From Lateolabrax maculatus (Eukaryota; Chordata; Actinopteri; Acropomatiformes; Lateolabracidae): a stretch of DNA of 64,000 nt. Numbering within the stretch: the stretch's first letter is position 1; each line of letters begins with the position of its first letter. The stretch covers positions 10,642,001 through 10,706,000 of the forward strand of contig CM062206.1 in assembly GCA_031216445.1 (NCBI GenBank), written 5' to 3'. This document shows positions 38,486-49,964 of the stretch, one piece after another. The notes under the pieces are model-generated. The model had not been told where the DNA came from and did not search any database. It saw only the letters and a list, made by a program, of their open reading frames with translations. Position numbers and translations under genes: made by a program.

Positions 38486-41253
38486 GTGGTTGATTTTTCC
38501 TCCTATCGAGGGGGTGTATGGGGAGGGGGGGGGTAGATCCATGGCTCAGCGCCAAAATAGTTTTGAAGTATCTGTGAAAAGACTCCTCTTAATCCGTTTT
38601 ATTTGCTCTGCTACCTCCGAACCATTTGTCCACGCAGAGCTCCCAAACCCTCCACTCCACCCAGCCATCTCAGGGATTTAGTGTGTTAGAGCAGAGGTGC
38701 AAGAGCCCACAGACAGTTAAAAAAAAGCCATCTGGCCAGGGGGGGTGTAGTGAGGTGGGGGTGTTGGGAGGTTTAGGGCAGAGGAGTCGTGCTGGGCAAT
38801 CAAAATGACGGACAGCAGTGAGAAGTGTTTTGCGGGCTCCCATGTACATGCAAAGTAGCCCGACTTGTGAGCTTTCACAGCTCCCTCTGGTCTTCAGGTA
38901 AACACTGACCGGCCGAGGTATGCGTGGTCTTTCCCCACCTCAGTGTGTGTGTGTCTGTATTTTTGTTTGTGTATGGTAATAATGTGTTTGTTGGCTTGCT
39001 TGGAAGCAGAAAGAGTGGACTTTTTTGTGTTTACACCCGTGTCATTGGCCTGTGTATTTGTGTGCTCTACAAGAAAGTCTGCCAAGTTTATTTCTGTAGT
39101 TTTTCTTCTTTTTTGACCAAAGAAGTCAGGGTTAGCAGGTGAAATAAACAGCATCCATATTTCATGAACCATCCCAAAAAAAAAGAAAATCCTTCTTGGA
39201 TTCGACACAGGCTCAGTTCTAAGGACACTGTGAAATGGGCGCACAATTGTTCCTCTTCGCTCTGAGCAAATATTATAATCCTATTCTCTTATGCTTTCCA
39301 TCTTGCCCTCACTCTCTAATGTTCACCCCAATGGCGGCCCCTTTCCCTGAGTGAAACCCCTCCGAATGTGTGGAGGCTTCATTTTTCACTCTCCCTTTGG
39401 GGCTCTGTTGTCAGAGAGCAGCCCTTAGGAAGTCTTTATTTCTGCCAGGCAGGGCCTCTTGCGTTCCTCCACCCTCTCCCTCCGTTCTCATGGCTGTCCC
39501 CCCCACCTGCTGGGATCCTGATCCCAGCCGGGGCAAGGCTTCAGCGGGGGACAATTACTGCTGCTCCCTAGCTTTGATCATCTGACCACATGGAAGCATA
39601 ACAGCTGACCACATGTTTCAACAGACAAGAAGAAGTGAAGAGAGAAAAGAGGAAGAGTTAGAATAGGGTGAGAAGAAGAAAAGAAGTCCCCTTTTCATTT
39701 AAGTTGAGCCCAAAGTTTCATTCTACTTGGAAGCTTTACGGAGGGTTAGCCAGAATGGTCAAATCTGTGTTTCAGACAGTTTCCTTTGATGGTGATTATT
39801 TATTTGGATCAGGGCAACCATACTTATTACAGACTATGTCTGGCTACAGCCTCCAATAAAGTTCAGTTTCAATTTGCCACTCTCTCTTTTGCAATTTGAG
39901 GCAGCCCTTGTAAAAAGTGAGTGCTAAGTCTGTTGGTATTGTCGGCCAAATTGTCAGGAGGCCAACTGGGCTCTGCTGTCGTGTTCTGGCATTTTCGCAA
40001 CCTAGGCCACATCCACACTACAGATAATAAATAACACAGGGGAAATAGCTACAAGAGCAATGGTAGATATAAAGGTGGGTGAAAGGTTAAAACTTGACTC
40101 AGCTGCATTCCCAATATCAGTTACTGAACAAAATAGTATAAAAGTACTTGTTATTCTGAAAGTATACTTATATAGTATAAATGGGTATATAAACAAACAG
40201 GGTGATGTTTGATAGATACAGATAAAGAAGAGTACTGGCCTAATATTTTATAGTGATAAAATTATTAGCATTTGGGGGGGGGGGGATATCTCTTCGCCAA
40301 AGGGGTTAGATGTAAATTGACATGGCTGAGGGAGAGGGGAGGGATTTTTTTTTTCTCTGGCTGTCAGGGATGGCCTCTTGGAGTGTCCCAATTGTGGAGG
40401 AGATCACTTTACCACATTAAGGGTGCCTCAAAAGAACCTCTTCAACAGCACTTTGGCCCAGCCTGGAAGAACAGGGCTTGTTTTGACTGGTCTGCCACCT
40501 TTTATTGTCACCGCTCTGCCGACCAAAATCTGGCTCTGTGGCTTTTTGAGAGACGCTCACACAACATACAGTATGTGCGCACAATTGTGCACAAACACGC
40601 GCGTGCACTGCAAGCAGGAATGCAAATGTGAGCATACACACATGCACATGTGCATACGCACTACCACGTACACTTGTGTGCAAAAACCCACACACACAAA
40701 AACCCCAGGGCATACTGAGGAGATTGGAAAGATTGGAATCGGCTTTGATGATAGCACTGGTCAAATAAAGCATACAAGCATTATAAATCTACTGGAGGGT
40801 ATGTGAAAGTAGGAGACCCACTTGTTACCCTATCTAGGTAATGAACAAAAGAATCACAAGTTCATATATCATCAAAAAGCGGCAGATCAAATTTTGTATA
40901 TCCTAAAATTTCCCCAGTGACTTGTCTGATTAATACTTCCTACCAGTTACTATCACTGTCACCTCAGTGGTGAGAGATATGTCAGCAAAATTTAATGTTT
41001 GCAATCAGTGTAGACAAATCTTTAGCATTTACCAGACAGTCATGCAGCAGCTATGATAAATGGCAAAAGAAAAAGAAAATCTCATTTTTAATGAGGTGTA
41101 AATGGTCAGAGTTAATGTTTTTTGATTTGTGATGATGACGATTTGTAAAAAATTATTTGGATCAGTGCATTTATGCAAGAAAAAAATCAGTAGCATGAAA
41201 ATTGTTCTGGCAGTGGTTGGAAAAACAAACATACTTACGAACACACACGCACA

Positions 41254-41254
<1 letters not shown>

Positions 41255-41289
<35 letters not shown>
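41255..41289. repeat. (AC)n microsatellite
   Basis: Uninterrupted AC repeat of about 17 units. Confidence 0.97.
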
Positions 41290-41679
41290 AATCCACCGAT
41301 ATTTCTCAGAAGCACTCTGTATATGTCTGAATGAGACAATCACTTAATTAAATTCTTGTCTATTAAATAGAAAAGACAATTGGGATGAGTAATTTCACTT
41401 GCTTCTGTAATTAATATTACATGTCAAAATCAATTCTAAAAAGGGTATGAACTCAGTATAATGTATTTTTCATTACCATTTAATTTACCATTGTGTATGT
41501 GGATCCATTTTTCATTTATGATTTTAAAATGTATTTTATGATCTGTTATAATAACAGACACAAGCTTGAAAAATCAGGTGTGCATTCTTTGGAGCAAAAT
41601 AAATGTGTTTTACATCTTTCTAATCAAACAGGAACTAAACTAAAACTAAATTTAGTTTTCCTCCAAAGACAGGGGGTCA

Positions 41680-41920
41680 CTTTATGATGTGGCCTCGGCC
41701 ATTTGTGTATCCTGCCTTGCTTCATAATCATTTTTATCCGGCAGTTAAAAATAATTAACAAGTCATGCTCTTTTGTCGTCCACCATTTTAGGTTCTCGCT
41801 CCAGCAATGAAAGGCCTTTCCATCAACATGGTCGCGTAATAGTGTCAGGATGCATTTTAAAGTGCAGTAATTCAGTGGTTTACACGGCCTCATAAAATAC
41901 CGACATGCCCCGATAATGAG
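41680..41920. promoter_or_regulatory. candidate cis-element
   Basis: Repeat-free block with CTTCATAATCATTTTTATCC, AAAAATAATTAACAAG (homeodomain/forkhead-like), TTTTATCC and CATAAAATACCG. It contrasts with the simple-sequence flanks. Confidence 0.25.
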
Positions 41921-42111
41921 AAGCATGAATGGAAACTTGGAGTTCCCTGTGGCCCCTGTGTGTGTGTTTGAGTGAGTGGGGAGATGTAGATAGAAGGAAG
42001 AAAGAAAGAGAAAAAGTAGGAAAGAAAAGAGTTTTTTTGAAGCCACCAACTGCTCTCTAGTATCCATCTTTATGGCAGAAGAAAATGAGATGACTGGAGG
42101 ACTTTACCCCT

Positions 42112-42152
42112 TAAATAGACCGTAGACTGTATACAGTCTATGAGATAGACGC
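42112..42152. repeat. palindromic MITE-like fragment
   Basis: TAGACTGTATACAGTCTA at 42123-42140 is a perfect 18-bp palindrome, flanked by partly matching arms (ATAGACCG and GATAGACG). This motif family occurs in dispersed fish repeats. Confidence 0.45.
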
Positions 42153-43439
42153 ATGTGCTCCCAAAATGCGGATAGTCTGAGGCTGGTATTCAAGTTCAGA
42201 GTGGCAGGATTGAGACTGAGACGTCCCACGGTTGCCTCCGCTCTGAGTGATATCATATGGACAAACAGCAAAGGTCACGGACAGCTCAAGCACATAACTC
42301 TTCATCTTTCAGCCTGCTCTGACACTCTTTATGGTGCCCTGACCTACTGTCAGGCAGGCTGTGTGTGTGTGCTGGTGTGTGCATGTATGTACTGTACACA
42401 GATAAATGTAACTAAATCTGGATCTGGACTAGCAGCGGGTGTAGAGGCTATATGTGTGTGTGTTTAAATGCTTACCTACATGTATTCCTCCACCAGGTGA
42501 TCAGTGTCAGGCATCTTGCAGAACACGTCTTAATCTTAAATACCCAACGTCTTGCTGTCATGGAATAAATCATGATGCAGCGTGGAGGTGGTGGCAGGCA
42601 GCGTGAGTCAGAGAAGCAGTCTGCTTGACTTCACGCTCGCTGGGGATCTGGTAACTCAGCAGGTAGTCCGAGTACAGATTGAAACTTACTCTGCCTTTCT
42701 GCCCTCAACACATCCCGAGAGCTCTATTCAAAAGAACGACTGTTCCTTTATTGTAGAATAAATTGCAGGAGTTCTTTTTTATTGTGTACAGATGGGATAG
42801 GTTCGGGTTGCTCAGCTTCCAGTCATTTTCTCACAAGGTGTGTGTGTATGTGTTAAAGACTTGATGTAATTCAGATTTTACTGGAATAACCTGTGATCTG
42901 ATGAAAAAAAGGCTGTGTTTAAGTGATACTTGAGATACTCAAAAAAGAGAACTGAAGTCATGACTGGGCCAGTGATTTGTTAGTCTCAGATGGTTACTGG
43001 GCATTAGTGAGTTAAATCCTGGAATCAGCCTACGACCTCTCAGTGAGGTTACCACCACAAGGACTGTTTTTCATCTCCCTTGTGTTTTTGTTAGCAGTAA
43101 CAAGATTGACTTATAGCAGATTTGCACTACTGTGCATGTCGTAACCGCTGACTAACTAGCAGTTATTCATACGCCAAGCAATATAGTACTGGCACGAATG
43201 GGGATGTCTGATTTATATTAACAGCTCAGCAGTCACATCTGTGTTTATCAGGCAACAGTTTCGAACATGACTCGGCCAATCAAAACTATCTGTTTTCTAA
43301 TATCTTCTATTGCTGAGGTAGTGTGTAAATCAGTATTTCTGTATAGCAGGCAGTTGCTGGGGCCAGTGCCAATGAGTGTGTGAATTACACTCATGCATAA
43401 AGCTGTCCTTGTGTCCCGCTGGCCAAGAGCTACAGGGAA

Positions 43440-43770
43440 GCTGGAAATGATCGTAAATTAAGCAGCACTTGGCTGAGGAAATCATACAAAATCTGGGATT
43501 GAAAGGAACATTTGGAATGATTACCACAGACCATAAGAGGAGTTCCCATAAAGCGAGAAAGGCCGACAGAGGTGGGGCAGGGGATGTACAGTATCAGAGT
43601 GCTAGACTACATAACAGACTGGTGGAAGAGTTGGAGGAAAGGTCATATTTGGGATACATCTCTCATAGTAACAGTAGTAGTCGTAAATGGTCGTCCCAGC
43701 TGATGCCTGCCACGAGAGATGAATTATTCACTCACTTGTCAAATCAATAATGACCCGGTCTTTAGTGGCC
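43440..43770. promoter_or_regulatory. candidate cis-element
   Basis: Complex block with CGTAAATTAAGCAGCACTTG, GGAATGATTACCACAG and AGATGAATTATTCACTC. A 93-codon ORF runs through it (43469-43750), but its product has no recognizable domain. Confidence 0.22.
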
Positions 43771-44330
43771 TACTCTCCCCATGCCCTACTTATCGGTTTT
43801 GGGGGGAGAGGACACATCGTTTTGATATTTTAGCGGCTTGCATTCATTGTAGTGGACATGCGGCCCCTTGCTGAGGTAAATTGGCTGTCATTTTTTTGTC
43901 ATTTTAAGGATTGTTTCTTGAAAATTGGAACTTTGAACAGAATGTTACAAAAAGACCCACTGAAGCTGGATTGAAGTGAGCACACATGATTAATATGGCA
44001 GTTTTGTAAAAATGGAATGTGGCAAATGGAGGTGGGGAGGGGTGGGCAAAGGGGATCGGGGGGTGGGGGGTCTGGCAGGATGGGGGGATGTTGCCATGGC
44101 TTTTAAGGGCATGGGCATGTTTGGACGGCACGGCCCACCCCCTGCCCCTCTGCCTCTGTTCATGTGTCACTCACTGTCTTCCAGCCTGTAATTTTCCATC
44201 TACTGTAACAGTCTGGGCACATCGCCACCCAGGGAACTTTTAAAATAAATAAAGAATTCATTAAATAATTAGTATCTCCACAACAATCTCTTTTGTTCTG
44301 TCAATCTCCGAGTGCTCAAAAGTCACACTG

Positions 44331-44382
44331 AGAGATGGAGAGAGAGATGAAGAGAGAGAGACAGAGAGAGAGACAGAGAGAG
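44331..44382. repeat. (GA)n-rich tract
   Basis: GAGA runs interrupted by ATGA and ACAG units. Confidence 0.9.
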
Positions 44383-44519
44383 AAATTAGTGAAAAAATCA
44401 ATTTAAAAAAATTAAAAGCATTGAATTTTGTGAAATGCTTTTTACTTATCCACCATTGATTACATCTAATTGGACCTCATTTCCTGAAAAAGAAGTGTGT
44501 GTTTACGTGCACGTACGTG

Positions 44520-44522
<3 letters not shown>

Positions 44523-44566
<44 letters not shown>
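44523..44566. repeat. (TG)n microsatellite
   Basis: About 21 TG units, first of a pair within 240 bp. Confidence 0.97.
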
Positions 44567-44568
<2 letters not shown>

Positions 44569-44703
44569 TGACATTTCCTAATGGCTGGGTGCATAGATGA
44601 TAACCACTTGGCTTGGAGACAGACAGATATGAAAGGCTGTCACTCTGAGCAGAGACAGCTATAATGGCCCCATGTGTCTTTCTGTGTGTGTCTGTACGGG
44701 TAT

Positions 44704-44712
44704 GTGTGTGTG

Positions 44713-44759
<47 letters not shown>
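44704..44759. repeat. (TG)n microsatellite with TATATA interruption
   Basis: About 27 dinucleotide units, broken once by TATATA. Confidence 0.95.
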
Positions 44760-44761
<2 letters not shown>

Positions 44762-45969
44762 TCCTAAAAGTGTGATGATAGGGGCCCACACTTGGGGCCC
44801 GGCCATGCTTCCTAATCAAAACCCATCCCCTTGCTGGGTGCTCGTGCATCACTGTGCTTGTTGTATGGTGTTTACATTGGGAGAGATGGAGCAGAACTAC
44901 CTCTTTGTCCCCTCAGAGATTTGACATTGCCACCCCCCACCCTCTGCCCCCCCCTGACTGCCACCCTGCTGTATGTGTGGTTAGCAGCCTGGAACATCCT
45001 TGTATTTATGAACAGCTTGCACAGTGGCTCCAAAGAATATTCTACACTTGTCATAGAAAACTCTTGAAGTAACTTAATCACAAAGACTCCTTCAAGGTAG
45101 GTCATAACAGGTTGATTTTCCTATTATTTATCACGTTAACAATAATGTCCAATGTGAAATAAGAAGTCTGGCCATTAGCACTTCAGTTTTTGAGACTTTA
45201 AAGCAATATGAGATAACTTACAAAACTTGGAATCACCTGTGGCCATACTGCAGGTGAACTGGTCACTCAAACCGCTAAATTACTTAATGTGTCAAGAGGT
45301 CACCAAATCATAAACAAGCACAGACAAACTGCACTGACAAAAAACACGAGTTCCAAGATGAGAGTTTAATTCCAACCAACGTAGTAGATACAGCAGTTCC
45401 AACGGCAAATACTTGCAATCAGCAAGCAGGTGAACTTGGTCCATTGTTGTGTTTCAATTGTCTTATAATTAATTATAGAGTTAGAGACCTTTTATATAAA
45501 TGGACATGTCATTCAAGTATAATTGTATATTTGGTTTGACACCTGACAACTGAGTTGTCGTCCTTTTCCAAATGTATCTTTATGCATCAGCCCCAAACAG
45601 ACACTACACCCCAAGTGCTTCAATACCAAGTACCCTTAAATGCATTTTCAAAAAAATCTATTTGAGGAGCATTGTTACAAAACTGAAAAACAAGAGTAGG
45701 CTACCCTAAAACCACAAAAGATATCGGCTTTTATGAAATTGGTGAAATGACAGGATCGTAGATCGTGTTCCTCTGCACCCATAAAGGGAGACTTTTAGAG
45801 ACTGTATGGACTGTTTTGCGGTTATATTGAATGTTAAACATCACATTATGGTGTTTTTTACGGAGTTTTGGAATGTCGCCCTTTAACACTCTTTGGGCGA
45901 CCAAAAGCACTTGTCGCTCCTGTCTGTCACTCCTGTCTTTTTATTTTGTCTAAGGCACTACATCCAGTC

Positions 45970-46330
45970 GACATGTCGTTTTTTTTCTGAAATTAATGGG
46001 GAATTAATGATTCCGTTATTCCCCCGCTGTGCGAGGAAGGGGGGTTTGGGATTCTTTTTTTAATCGCCCAACCTCTAGAAACTGATTGGAGCAGAAAAAA
46101 TACGCCCAGTCCCCTTCTGCCAGGCCTCACAATGGAGGCGCTGATTTTTTTGATAGGGTTCTATGCTGCCAGGGGGCCAGCTGGAATTAGAAGTGGATTA
46201 ATAATTTTAAACAAGGCTAAACCGCTTGGACTGTCTGTCTGTCTGCTCTTTCCAATGCTTAGCCAATGGTCCGTCTGCTCCCCAACCACATCAAAACAAT
46301 CTAAAAACACTATATCTTCCTAATGAAGAG
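45970..46330. promoter_or_regulatory. candidate cis-element
   Basis: ATTAATGGGGAATTAATGAT at about 45993-46012 is a pair of ATTA-containing sites. GTGGATTAATAATTTTAAAC at about 46192-46211 is similar. The intervening sequence is complex and repeat-free. Confidence 0.27.
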
Positions 46331-47072
46331 GGTTGGGTTTAGTTTATGGACTTGAGAGTACATGAAAACATGCTTATTTAGACAGATTTCATGAGGTTCT
46401 CAGTCTGAGAACAAGACAGGATTACTGGGAACATTTTTACATCACCAGAACAACATACTTAAAAGAAGTATTACTTTGACTTTACTATGTGTGTATGATA
46501 AGGTGTTGTGTTTACCCAATAGTTGATCAAGTTTTTATTAATTTTCCACTGTTTTTCTTCTTTTATGCTTGATTAAGCAAATCCTGGACCAGCTTTTAAC
46601 ATTTATTACTCTTTAACTATTAGTTTGTGGCGAAATATGCGGTAAATCCTAACACTAATCCACCTGATTGCTGTATTTCCATGTACCTATTGACACTGCT
46701 CCACCCTGCCTTGTTAATTCATGTATGGAAAAAAAAAATGACCACTTCTCCTTATGTCAGACGTGTGCTTTGATGTGAGACGGACTGTGGAATGAGTCGG
46801 TCGGAGTTGGTCCAGTGGCTGGAAAGCTGAGACCACCAGAATGGTGACCCCAGTCAGAGGAAAGATTAGGTTTAGCACCAGTGGGAGTGTTAAATGGTGA
46901 GTCGCAGGGATTTGGGGGGCTATTTGGAATGATCTAAAAGCAGACGTATTACCAACCGAATTTGGGTATAGTAAAGCCTGACAAATCAGGCCCTGCTGGT
47001 GACATCTCTCACAGAACAGAACCATGTCTCAATAATCCCCATGTAATTTATTTGTGTGTTTGAGTTCAAGTT

Positions 47073-47078
<6 letters not shown>

Positions 47079-47141
<63 letters not shown>
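47079..47141. repeat. long (TG)n microsatellite
   Basis: About 31 TG units with one CG near the start, followed by a short GACA repeat. The longest dinucleotide array in the window. Confidence 0.97.
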
Positions 47142-47142
<1 letters not shown>

Positions 47143-47962
47143 TGACAGACAGACAGGGAAGGAGGAGGTTTGAAAGAGTTTGAAAGTGCACTTTTGTGGT
47201 CATGTATGTGGGACTGTGTGTCTATGGAGAGATGAGGGAGCAGAAAACAGCCCTCAACAATTTTAATTGTTCCGACTGGTCTTTCCCTTCACAAAGCAGG
47301 ATGAGAGAAGAGGGTCCCAAAGGGCCCAAACGAGAGCCAGGAAAGGCCAGACTGCACTGCACAGGTTATTTCCATTTTACAAACAGCATTTTGGATCTAA
47401 GTTTTATTTAACCTGATCCAAACAGGACACATGCACGTACAGAAAGCTAAAGCCCAGATCAAAACAGGAATAAAGTGGAAAAAAAAAAACAGACTATAGG
47501 ATAAATCTATACTTTTTTCCTTTTTAATTCAGTCATTATAAAAATGTTCTGTGAATGTAGCAGGGACATTAACCCCCTTCTGAGCTATTATCCTGGCTGT
47601 CTGGTGTTGCAATTTCACACTCCACTGAGTCTGACAAGCAGTAGAGGGTCTGCATGCCCCAGATTTCACCTTATTTAGGTAATACAGAAAAAATCATTCC
47701 CAAGACAAGGTAAATTAAACTGAGTACTGGCCTGGCACACTGTTGCCAATTTTGTCAGAATATCAAATACCAGAATACAAAATAAAGTCCACTGTAAAAC
47801 ACTGGCAATAAAATTGAGCTATACAAAGGTTTTACTCCACTTCATAAACCTGCAGATTTTGAGTGGTTTTACTACTGAAATGCTGCACTAATCTATTCTA
47901 AAATCAGCTCTTTTAAAAAAAACTGCAGAGTAAGTTTATTCATTTATCTATTCATATTCATT

Positions 47963-47999
47963 TTTAAAATATATATATATAATATATATATATTTTAAA
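47963..47999. repeat. 37-bp perfect AT palindrome
   Basis: Two 18-bp arms, TTTAAAATATATATATAT and its exact reverse complement, around a single central A at 47981. Confidence 0.95.
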
Positions 48000-48539
48000 G
48001 GGCCTATCTCTTCTCAAGGTGTGAACTTTGTCGTTGAAGGTTGAGCCAATGTCACCTCTTATAATATCACCTTTTACAACAGCTTCCACCACCTTCATTA
48101 CTAATGCATGAACGACGGCATATTAAATGTTACTGACAGACAGGAGAGGTATACATTATTTATACACCGCAACAATGAAAACAAACTGCCTGCGTGGTAA
48201 CGTTTCTCAGTATTAAACTGTACCCTGACCTACACACAGCTTGAGTTATAGCCCCTCACCCTTTTGTTTTATTTAGAGGAGAAATCTATCTAAATTACGT
48301 TATCTTTATTTGGCTCTCTTTTGCTGCAGAGAATCAAAGCATCGGACTGAAGTGATTTATTACAGAATAAAAAACAACAAGAAGTGTTGGCTACTCATAC
48401 AAATTACAGAGAGGTTGAGTTTTGAAACTCTGATTGTCTTTAATTTTTTTTTACATTTTTTTTTTTTTTGTGCTGAGAAAAAGTCGAGTGACTTTCGTTT
48501 CTGCCGACGCAACACGGTTATTAATTAAACTAATTTAAC

Positions 48540-48800
48540 AGTTACTCTGAGTGAAAGGCTTTTCCCCACTGCTGCACCGGTAAAGAGTTCCCTTCTATAG
48601 AAATTAGCCCTGTTTTGATTGAACTCGCGGTTTCCTTGACTTCACTGCGCCCAAACCTTTCAGTGACAAGACAAGTGGGTCGTTAATAATTAGAAGTGCG
48701 CACATTTTCTTTTTCTGTTATTTTGAGTTGTGCCAGGCGTTAAGAGGAAGGGTGTAGCAGCCGAAAAACGGAGGCCTCGTAAGTTTCTTTTAACTTTTAA
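48540..48800. promoter_or_regulatory. candidate cis-element
   Basis: Balanced, CpG-containing sequence between AT-rich flanks, with GGGTCGTTAATAATTAGAAG. No repeat or coding signal. Confidence 0.25.
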
Positions 48801-49415
48801 ATGCATCAAACCATTAAATTAAGGAGCATAAAAAATAAATTTGAAGTCAACTGGATTTTACAAACCATCTGATTTCAGCATAATAATAATATAAATAATA
48901 ATAACAACAATAATATACATAAGAATAACAACAATAATAATTTTAATATGCTAATTATATCAACTTTATAATAGTAGCATAAATATTGACAAAGTTGTAT
49001 TTTTAGTCTAATTAGTAAGCTATATATAATACTATTTTAATTATTAAATATATTTACCATAGAATTCAGGTAGATGGGCACTGAAATAAATGGGAAAAAA
49101 TGAAGGGGAAAAGCTTATTTAGAAGACCAAAAAAAAAAAACTGAAAAAAACTTTTTTTTTAAAATGACTCTTATTGTTAAAGCAACAAGTCAAACTTTGC
49201 ATTGACTTAGGATTTTTGGGGGGGAACTGTGGAGAGAGGTTTTAGGTTTCACCGGCCCTGCTGAGCCTCGCTCCCTCCATCAGGAGAGAAACATGTCATC
49301 GGTCATCATAGCAGAGGATGGATAGGGTGTCTCAGGGATGCAAATGAAAATATTTGGCTGTGTTACTTCTTAACAAACAGGAGATTAGTTACAACCTCCA
49401 AAGGTCTCCTGAAGG
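48800..49415. other. AT-rich intergenic stretch
   Basis: Irregular AAT/AAC-type repeats at about 48882-48945 and A/T tracts near 49130-49160. No gene. Confidence 0.55.
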
Positions 49416-49419
49416 GAAA

Positions 49420-49960
49420 TGTGCAATATATTAAGGAGAGATCTGCCAATCACGAAGCCATGTAGAAACTTTGGAGCACACTCTCGGCCTTGCTGGATAT
49501 GTCTTTGTGGTAAAATTCAAAGCCACTGCTCATGGTGTTTTACATAACTTGCTAAGATAAATCGTACTTCTATTTAGAACTATATGTTGACTAAGGTTGG
49601 CTCCAAATACAATCCACCGCGCACTCTTGCAATCGTTGAGAGAAACAAAGTCCCTTCTCCTTTGTTACTGGCCCGAAGACCAGAATTGAAACAGGAAAGG
49701 CAATTATTGGAGAGATTGTCCTACAGGCATTGAAAAGCTATCAGCATGAGGGTTGGGATTGGCTTGGGGGACACCTATGGCCCCATGCATTATCCTGGCA
49801 TGAGGTCGCTTTGGCAATCGCCTGCCAATTTCCACCAGCACCTGGCTTTCCCGCCCCCATTCCCTTCACCGGGCCCTCCTACCTGGTTCCTTTTTCTCCT
49901 CCTCCCGCTCCAAACCCTGCTTGCCTGTTATTGTCCCAGGATGGTGACCATTAATAGAAA
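49420..49960. promoter_or_regulatory. candidate enhancer with inverted SOX-site pair
   Basis: ACAAAG at 49645-49650 and CTTTGT at 49660-49665 form inverted SOX/TCF-like sites 9 bp apart. Nearby are GGCAATTATTGGAGAGATTG, several ATTGG motifs and AAGATAAATCG. The block is repeat-free until a G-run at 49960. It lies about 8.6 kb beyond the zic3 stop. Confidence 0.35.
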
Positions 49961-49964
49961 GGGG

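Larger units (their letters stand above)
38490..42110. other. intergenic, no gene
   Basis: G-rich tracts near 38519-38531, 38739-38762 and 40274-40286, a CA-rich stretch at 40600-40710 and a CA array at 41255-41289. A candidate element is at 41680-41920. Confidence 0.6.
42155..45965. other. intergenic, no gene
   Basis: (GA)n-rich at about 44331-44382, TG arrays at 44523-44566 and 44704-44759, and a G-rich stretch at 44030-44090. Candidate element at 43440-43770. No exon seen. Confidence 0.6.
46335..48535. other. intergenic, no gene
   Basis: A very long TG array at 47079-47141, the AT palindrome at 47963-47999, T tract near 48458-48470 and otherwise AT-rich unique sequence. Confidence 0.6.

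Noticed and set aside
41624..42067. 147-codon ORF on the minus strand
   Set aside because: No domain, covers a TG-rich patch and an apparent non-coding element; looks like chance.
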